Positions 59,098 through 64,000 of a DNA stretch of 64,000 nt are shown one piece after another. Source of the DNA: Lentzea aerocolonigenes. GTDB taxonomy: Bacteria; Actinomycetota; Actinomycetes; Mycobacteriales; Pseudonocardiaceae. The notes beneath the pieces were generated by a model. The model was given only the letters and a program-made list of their open reading frames with translations. It was not told the DNA's origin and did not search any database. How positions within the stretch are numbered: position 1 is the first letter of the stretch; each line of letters begins with the position of its first letter. Position numbers and translations under genes: made by a program. The stretch lies in NCBI RefSeq assembly GCF_000974445.1, contig NZ_BBOJ01000011.1, forward strand, positions 1 through 64,000, read 5' to 3'.

Positions 59098-61657
59098 GAA
59101 GCGCCGCGGCGAGCTGAGGATCTACCTCGGTGCCGCTCCCGGTGTCGGCAAGACCTTCGCCATGCTCGGCGAGGCTCACCGGCGCCGGGAGCGCGGCACC
59201 GACGTGGTCGTCGGCCTCGTCGAGACGCACGGGCGGCAGAAGACCCAGAGCCTGCTCGACGGCCTGGAGGTCCTGCCCCGCAAGGAGATCCACCACCGCG
59301 GCGTCGACTTCACCGAGATGGACGTCGACGCGCTGCTGGCCCGCGCGCCCGAGGTCGCGGTGGTCGACGAGCTCGCGCACACCAACGTGCCCGGCTCGCG
59401 CAACGAGAAGCGCTGGCAGGACGTCGAGGAGCTCCTCGACGCCGGCATCGACGTCCTGTCCACGGTGAACGTCCAGCACCTGGAGTCGCTCAACGACGTC
59501 GTCGAACGGATCACCGGTGTCACGCAACGGGAAACCGTGCCGGACGAGGTCGTGCGCCGCGCCGAACAGGTCGAGCTCGTCGACATCACCCCGGAAGCCC
59601 TCAGAAGGCGTTTGGCGCACGGGAACGTCTACGCCGCCCACAAGATCGATGCCGCGCTGGGCAACTACTTCCGCGTCGGCAACCTGACCGCGCTGCGCGA
59701 GCTGGCGCTGCTGTGGGTGGCCGACCAGGTCGACGTCGCGTTGCAGCGCTACCGCCAGGACCGGCAGATCACCGATACCTGGGAGACCCGTGAGCGCGTC
59801 GTCGCCGCGATCACCGGCGGACCGGAGAGCGAGATTCTCATCCGTCGCGCCCGGCGCATCGCCCTGCGAGCGGGTGCGGAGCTCCTTGTCGTCCACGTGA
59901 TGCGTGGCGACGGGCTGGCCGGTGCCTCACCCGAGGTCGTGGCGAAGTGCCGCAAGATCGCCGAAGATCTCGGCGCCACGTTCCATCAGGTCGTGGGCGA
60001 CGACGTGCCGACCGCGTTGCTGGAGTTCGCCCGTGGCGTCAACGCCACCCAGCTCGTGCTCGGCACCTCGCGCAGGTCACGGCTCGCACGGGCGCTCGAC
60101 GAGGGCATCGGCGCGGCCGTGATCCACGACTCTGGCCCGATCGACGTGCACATGGTCACGCACGACGCGGCACAGCGAGGCCTGCGCTGGAAGATCGGCC
60201 GCAACGCGCTCAGCCACGGACGGCAGCTCGCGGGCTGGCTCGCGTCCGTACTGCTACCGGCCCTGACCACTGTGCTCGGCCTGTTCTGGCGCGACGACAT
60301 CGACTACTCCACCGACCTCATCGGCTTCCTGCTCGCCACCTGCGTCGTGGCACTGGTCGGCGGCCTGGGACCAGCGCTCGTCAGTGCGTTTCTGGGCGCA
60401 GGACTGCTCAACTTCTTCTTCACGCCGCCGTACTACAGCCTGGCGGTGAACACGCCGGAGAACGTGATCACCCTGGTGGCCATGGTGATCGTGGCGACCA
60501 TCGTCGCGCTGGTGGTGGACCGCGCCGCACGGCTGGCCGAGCAAGGTGCCCGCGCTCGCACGGAGGCCGCGCTGCTCGCCTCCTACTCCCGCACGGTGCT
60601 CACCAGCCCGTACCCGTTGTCGCGGCTTCTGGAGAAGATCCGGGAGAACTTCGGCCTCGACTCGGTCGCTTTGCTGGAACGCCGCAACGGCGGCTGGGAA
60701 CGCGTCGCGTGCGTGGGCCCTCGGCCGTGCGACGAGCCGGACGAGGCCGACGCCGACATCGCGGTGACCTCCGACATCCACCTGGCACTGCGGGGAAGAA
60801 CCCTGCCGGCGAGCGACCAGCGAGTGCTGGAAGCCGCTGCCGGACAGGCGTTGATGGCACTGCGGCAACAGCGCATGGCGGCCGAGACGGCGGACGCACA
60901 ACGCAAGGTCGAGACGACCGAACTGCGCACCGCACTGCTGTCCGCGGTGGGACACGACCTGCGCACGCCGTTGACGTCCATCAAGGCCGCGATCGGCAGT
61001 CTCCGCGATCGTGAGCTCCGACTGTCCGAAGAGGACAAATCGGAACTGATGGCCACCGTGGAGGAGTCAGCGGACCGGCTCAACGGCCTGGTCGGCAACC
61101 TGCTCGACTCGTCGCGGCTGGCCACCGGATCGGTGGCGCCCCAGCTGCGGCCGGTGAGCTACTACGAGATCGTGGCCAGGTCGCTCACCGGCATCGACGA
61201 ACGCAACACGATGGCGGTCGATGTCGACGAGAGCCTGCCTCAGGTGGTCGCCGACGCAGGGTTGCTGGAACGCGTGGTGGCCAACGTCATCGACAACGCG
61301 CTGCGCCACGGCAGGCTCAGTCCGCGCCGCCTGATCGACGTGGACGGAGACGGGCGGGTTGACGACGACGAGCCGGAGATCGCGGTCAGGGCCAGCGCAC
61401 ACGGCGACCACGTGGAGCTGCGGGTGGTCGACCACGGCCCCGGACTGCCGCGCAAGTCCGCGGACCGCGTCTTCACGCCGTTCCAGCGGCTGGGGGATCG
61501 CGACGCGACGCCCGGTGTCGGGCTGGGCCTCAGCGTGGCCAAGGGCTTCACCGAAGCCATGGGCGGCGAGATCCACGCCGAGGACACCCCAGGTGGCGGG
61601 CTCACCATCGTCATCTCCCTGCCCGCTCACGAGCACGTTGAGGAGCACCTGGAATGA
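59075..61657 (+). CDS. kdpD: Osmosensitive K+ sensor histidine kinase KdpD
   Basis: 860 residues, GTG start overlapping kdpC by 23 bp. N-terminal KdpD domain with Walker A GAAPGVGKT (19-27) and VVDELAHTN; Usp-like domain (about 245-370); four-TM DUF4118 region (about 390-490); GAF; then HisKA with H627 in VGHDLRTPLTS and an HATPase with NALRHG and GVGLGLSVAKGF. It senses low K+ or osmotic stress and phosphorylates KdpE. Confidence 0.95.
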   Translation: MPSTQPTEKRRGELRIYLGAAPGVGKTFAMLGEAHRRRERGTDVVVGLVETHGRQKTQSLLDGLEVLPRKEIHHRGVDFTEMDVDALLARAPEVAVVDELAHTNVPGSRNEKRWQDVEELLDAGIDVLSTVNVQHLESLNDVVERITGVTQRETVPDEVVRRAEQVELVDITPEALRRRLAHGNVYAAHKIDAALGNYFRVGNLTALRELALLWVADQVDVALQRYRQDRQITDTWETRERVVAAITGGPESEILIRRARRIALRAGAELLVVHVMRGDGLAGASPEVVAKCRKIAEDLGATFHQVVGDDVPTALLEFARGVNATQLVLGTSRRSRLARALDEGIGAAVIHDSGPIDVHMVTHDAAQRGLRWKIGRNALSHGRQLAGWLASVLLPALTTVLGLFWRDDIDYSTDLIGFLLATCVVALVGGLGPALVSAFLGAGLLNFFFTPPYYSLAVNTPENVITLVAMVIVATIVALVVDRAARLAEQGARARTEAALLASYSRTVLTSPYPLSRLLEKIRENFGLDSVALLERRNGGWERVACVGPRPCDEPDEADADIAVTSDIHLALRGRTLPASDQRVLEAAAGQALMALRQQRMAAETADAQRKVETTELRTALLSAVGHDLRTPLTSIKAAIGSLRDRELRLSEEDKSELMATVEESADRLNGLVGNLLDSSRLATGSVAPQLRPVSYYEIVARSLTGIDERNTMAVDVDESLPQVVADAGLLERVVANVIDNALRHGRLSPRRLIDVDGDGRVDDDEPEIAVRASAHGDHVELRVVDHGPGLPRKSADRVFTPFQRLGDRDATPGVGLGLSVAKGFTEAMGGEIHAEDTPGGGLTIVISLPAHEHVEEHLE

Positions 61658-62331
61658 CCACTGTGCTGGTTGTGGACGACGAACCGCAGATCGTCCGCGC
61701 GCTGCGCATCAACCTCTCCGCACGCGGCTACGACGTGCTCACCGCCTACGACGGCAAAACCGCGCTGCGCATCGCCGTGGACGAGAAACCGGACGTCGTC
61801 GTGCTCGACCTCGGACTTCCCGACATCGACGGCGTGGATGTCATCGTCGGCCTGCGCGGCTGGACGTCCATGCCGATCATCGTGCTGTCCGCCAGAACCG
61901 AGTCCGGGCTCAAGGTCGAGGCACTCGACGCGGGCGCCGACGACTACGTGACCAAACCGTTCGGAATGGACGAACTGCTCGCCCGGCTGCGCGCCGCCGT
62001 GCGCAGGGCCACCACGCAGGCCGTTGAGGATCCGATCGTGAAGACGGCGACGTTCACCGTCGACCTCGCAGTGAAGAAGGTGCATCGGGACGGCGCCGAG
62101 GTGCACCTGACGCCGACGGAGTGGGGCCTGCTGGAGATCCTGGCCCGCAACCCCGGTCGTCTGGTGTCGCAGAAGCAGCTGCTTCAGGACGTCTGGGGCC
62201 CGACGCACATCGGGGAGTCCCAGTACCTGCGGGTGTACCTGGCACAGCTCAGGCGCAAGCTGGAGACCGATCCGTCGCAGCCGCGGCACCTGATCACCGA
62301 GGCCGGCATGGGCTACCGGCTTGAGCTGTGA
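61654..62331 (+). CDS. kdpE: Response regulator KdpE
   Basis: 225 residues. Receiver domain with DDE at 8-10 and phospho-acceptor Asp52 (VVLDLGLPDIDG), and a C-terminal OmpR-type winged helix (VHLTPTEWGLLEILARNPG to YLRVYLAQLRRKLE). The start overlaps the kdpD stop. It activates the kdp operon. Confidence 0.95.
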   Translation: MTTVLVVDDEPQIVRALRINLSARGYDVLTAYDGKTALRIAVDEKPDVVVLDLGLPDIDGVDVIVGLRGWTSMPIIVLSARTESGLKVEALDAGADDYVTKPFGMDELLARLRAAVRRATTQAVEDPIVKTATFTVDLAVKKVHRDGAEVHLTPTEWGLLEILARNPGRLVSQKQLLQDVWGPTHIGESQYLRVYLAQLRRKLETDPSQPRHLITEAGMGYRLEL

Positions 62332-62422
62332 GCGCAAGGATCGCGTCAGGATTTTCGTTCTGACCGTTGGAAGCTCGCCAAGGACCTTCCCTTTCCGTGT
62401 CGCCCCGCTGTGAACTGGTGAG

Positions 62423-62869
62423 GTGCAACGGATACCTGGAGGGTTCGGCTTCCCCTTGGGGGCGGCGCTCGGAGTCGCGGCCACCATGCTGGTCGTCGCC
62501 ACCGGAGCAGCCAGTCAGCCGGTGCTGTCCGTGATCGCGATGGTGGTCGTGGTCAACGTGATCGCACTGTTCTCCACCTGGCCGGCCGCACTCGGAACCG
62601 CGGTGGTCTGCTGGTTCCTGCACGACGGTTTCGTGCTCGGCCGGCACGGAGATCTCGCACTGGTCGGCCAAGCGGGCCATGATGCTCTCGTCATTCGACG
62701 CGCTCGGCGTGCTGGTGCTCGTCTCGCTGTTGCGTGCCGCATTGACTCCCGTGCTGCACCTGCGCGACGGCGACTCGGCTGCTCTGCGTCTCCCCGTCCA
62801 GCGACAGCCGGTCTTTACGCAATCCCAACGCCGAGTGGCTGGATCCTGACGGGTTCTTTGCAGGCGTGA
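62423..62869 (+). CDS. Small membrane protein after kdpE, with an apparent frameshift
   Basis: GTG start. The first 85 residues give three membrane segments (FPLGAALGVAATMLVVATGA, VLSVIAMVVVVNVIALFSTW, ALGTAVVCWFLHDGFVLG). Then the frame turns into an Arg-rich non-membrane sequence. From 62679 the +1 frame (MMLSSFDALGVLVLVSLLRA and on, stop 62847-62849) encodes the expected fourth helix. One extra base between about 62650 and 62690 would explain it. The intact form would be about 140 residues, of unknown function. Confidence 0.5.
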   Translation: MQRIPGGFGFPLGAALGVAATMLVVATGAASQPVLSVIAMVVVVNVIALFSTWPAALGTAVVCWFLHDGFVLGRHGDLALVGQAGHDALVIRRARRAGARLAVACRIDSRAAPARRRLGCSASPRPATAGLYAIPTPSGWILTGSLQA

Positions 62870-62896
62870 CCAGGGTCGACCATTCATGCTGGCGGC

Positions 62897-64000
62897 GTGC
62901 CGTCCTCCACCTCGTGGGTCAAGCGGTTGGTGCTCGGACGACCGTTCCGCAGCGACCGGCTGGGCGAGACCCTGCTGCCCAAACGACTCGCGCTACCGAT
63001 CTTCGCCAGCGACCCGCTGTCCTCCGTCGCCTACGCGACGCAGGAGATCCTGCTGATCCTCACCCTGGGCGGGCTGGCGTTCCTGCACCTCGCGCCATGG
63101 GTGGGACTGGCCGTGGCGGTGCTGTTGACCGTGGTGGTCATCTCGTACCGGCAGGTCGTGCGTGCCTATCCCAGCGGTGGCGGCTCCTACGAGGTGGCCT
63201 CACGCAACCTCGGCCGCTCGGCGGGGCTGGTGGTGGCGGCCGCGCTGATGGTCGACTACATCATGACCGTGGCGGTGTCCGTCGCCGCGGGCGTGGACAA
63301 CATCATCTCCGCGCTCCCAGAGCTCAACCCGTACCGCGTGGCGATCAACCTCGGTTTTGTCGCATTCCTGACCGCCATGAACCTGCGCGGTGTGCGCGAG
63401 TCCGGCCGGACGTTCGCCGTGCCCACCTACGCGTTCATCGCCGGTGTGCTGCTGATGATCACTGTTGGGCTGGTCCGCACCGTCTTCGGTGATGCGCCGG
63501 TCGCGGAGAGCGCGGGCTACGACATCCGTCCCGAACAGGTAGGGCTGAGCACTCTCGCGGTCGCGTTCCTGGTGCTGCGCGCGTTCTCGTCCGGATGCAC
63601 CGCGCTGACCGGAGCGGAAGCGATCTCCAACGGTGTGCCCGCGTTCCGCAAGCCCAAGTCGCACAACGCCGCCGTGACGATGTTGCTGATGGGCGGCATT
63701 TCAGTCGTCATGTTCGTCGGTGTCACCGCGCTGGCGCTCATCGCCGACGTGCGGTTCACCGAACACACCTGCGACCTGATCGGGTTCGTGGGCAACTGCG
63801 AGACCGATCCGCAGCGCACGGTGATCGCCCAGCTCGCCGCGGCGGTGTTCGGCGGCGACCAGACGTTCTTCTTCTACTACATCCAGGCCGCCACCGCGCT
63901 GATCCTGATCCTCGCCGCGAACACGGCCTACAACGGCTTCCCGCTGCTGGGCTCGATCCTGGCGCAGGATCGCTACCTGCCGCGGCAGCTGCACACGCGC
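62897..64000 (+). CDS. APC-family amino-acid permease, 3' end outside window
   Basis: 368 residues from GTG 62897 to the window edge. KRLALPIFASDPLSSVAYATQEIL, SYRQVVRAYPSGGGSYEVA and the repeated hydrophobic segments identify the APC superfamily type that carries a soluble C-terminal domain in actinomycetes, as found detached at 53134-53709. Substrate unknown; amino acids or K+ are possible given the neighbouring kdp genes. No strong ribosome site is visible. Confidence 0.8.
   Translation, partial: MPSSTSWVKRLVLGRPFRSDRLGETLLPKRLALPIFASDPLSSVAYATQEILLILTLGGLAFLHLAPWVGLAVAVLLTVVVISYRQVVRAYPSGGGSYEVASRNLGRSAGLVVAAALMVDYIMTVAVSVAAGVDNIISALPELNPYRVAINLGFVAFLTAMNLRGVRESGRTFAVPTYAFIAGVLLMITVGLVRTVFGDAPVAESAGYDIRPEQVGLSTLAVAFLVLRAFSSGCTALTGAEAISNGVPAFRKPKSHNAAVTMLLMGGISVVMFVGVTALALIADVRFTEHTCDLIGFVGNCETDPQRTVIAQLAAAVFGGDQTFFFYYIQAATALILILAANTAYNGFPLLGSILAQDRYLPRQLHTR

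Noticed and set aside
1..64000. tRNA, rRNA and CRISPR arrays
   Set aside because: No cloverleaf-like sequences, rRNA segments or regularly spaced repeats were seen by reading; a tRNAscan or minced run would be needed to be certain.

Overview
The window is a stretch of very high-GC chromosome from an actinomycete. Dense ATGA/GTGA-coupled operons, many GTG starts, DUF3618/holin-X-type envelope proteins, a kdpF-kdpABC-kdpDE locus and Rho_N-tailed stress proteins all fit; the family Pseudonocardiaceae (Lentzea/Saccharothrix-like) is an inference from gene content, not proven. No rRNA, tRNA or CRISPR array was seen.

Layout. 1-0.9 kb: the 3' end of an IS110-type element. 0.9-5.2 kb (minus): a molybdopterin oxidoreductase, a helical accessory protein and an MFS transporter. 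5.2-20.8 kb: two long plus-strand operons for a sugar-nucleotide and glycosyltransferase pathway (alcohol dehydrogenase, UDP-glucuronate decarboxylase-like enzyme, carbamoyltransferase, GT2, GT9, UDP-glucose dehydrogenase; then GmhB, GT9, two GT4-like enzymes, GmhA, HldE, SDR). They are separated by a divergent aldehyde dehydrogenase and a ChaB/Rho_N protein with an epimerase. Together they encode the heptose 7-phosphate to ADP-heptose route, in an organism that should have no LPS. 20.8-25.5 kb: stress-type genes (PAP2 phosphatase, P450-SDR-flavin reductase operon, Rho_N protein, membrane protein, hemerythrin). 25.5-29.6 kb: an MFS exporter divergent from a FecBCD-type ABC importer, with a palindromic metalloregulator-like site between them. 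29.7-32.6 kb: transaldolase and transketolase, which could supply sedoheptulose 7-phosphate to GmhA. 32.6-42.3 kb: assorted genes (TrmO, SelO, MATE exporter, HNH, LysR with TDT exporter, M14 carboxypeptidase, lipase). 42.4-46.4 kb: an envelope-stress group of small hydrophilic and membrane proteins. 46.4-52.8 kb: a lower-GC patch with a beta/gamma-crystallin-like secreted protein, then UspA, a DHA2 exporter with its TetR regulator and two palindromic operators, SDR/LysR and a PucR regulator. 52.9-54.7 kb: gene debris (integrase tail, C-terminal piece of an APC permease, decayed FAD oxidoreductase). 54.7-62.3 kb: a complete Kdp potassium-uptake operon, followed by a frameshifted membrane ORF and the start of an intact APC permease of the same type as the debris.

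Cross-cutting signal. At least ten genes or operons are preceded by GTTT-N14-17-GGGTAY-like sequences, the class used by actinobacterial SigB/SigF/SigH-type stress sigma factors. In eight of them the -10-like element lies only 8-10 nt from the start codon with no Shine-Dalgarno, which predicts leaderless mRNAs. This links the aldehyde dehydrogenase, heptose operon, PAP2, P450, Rho_N, envelope and possibly transaldolase genes into one putative stress/osmotic regulon, next to the Kdp potassium system.
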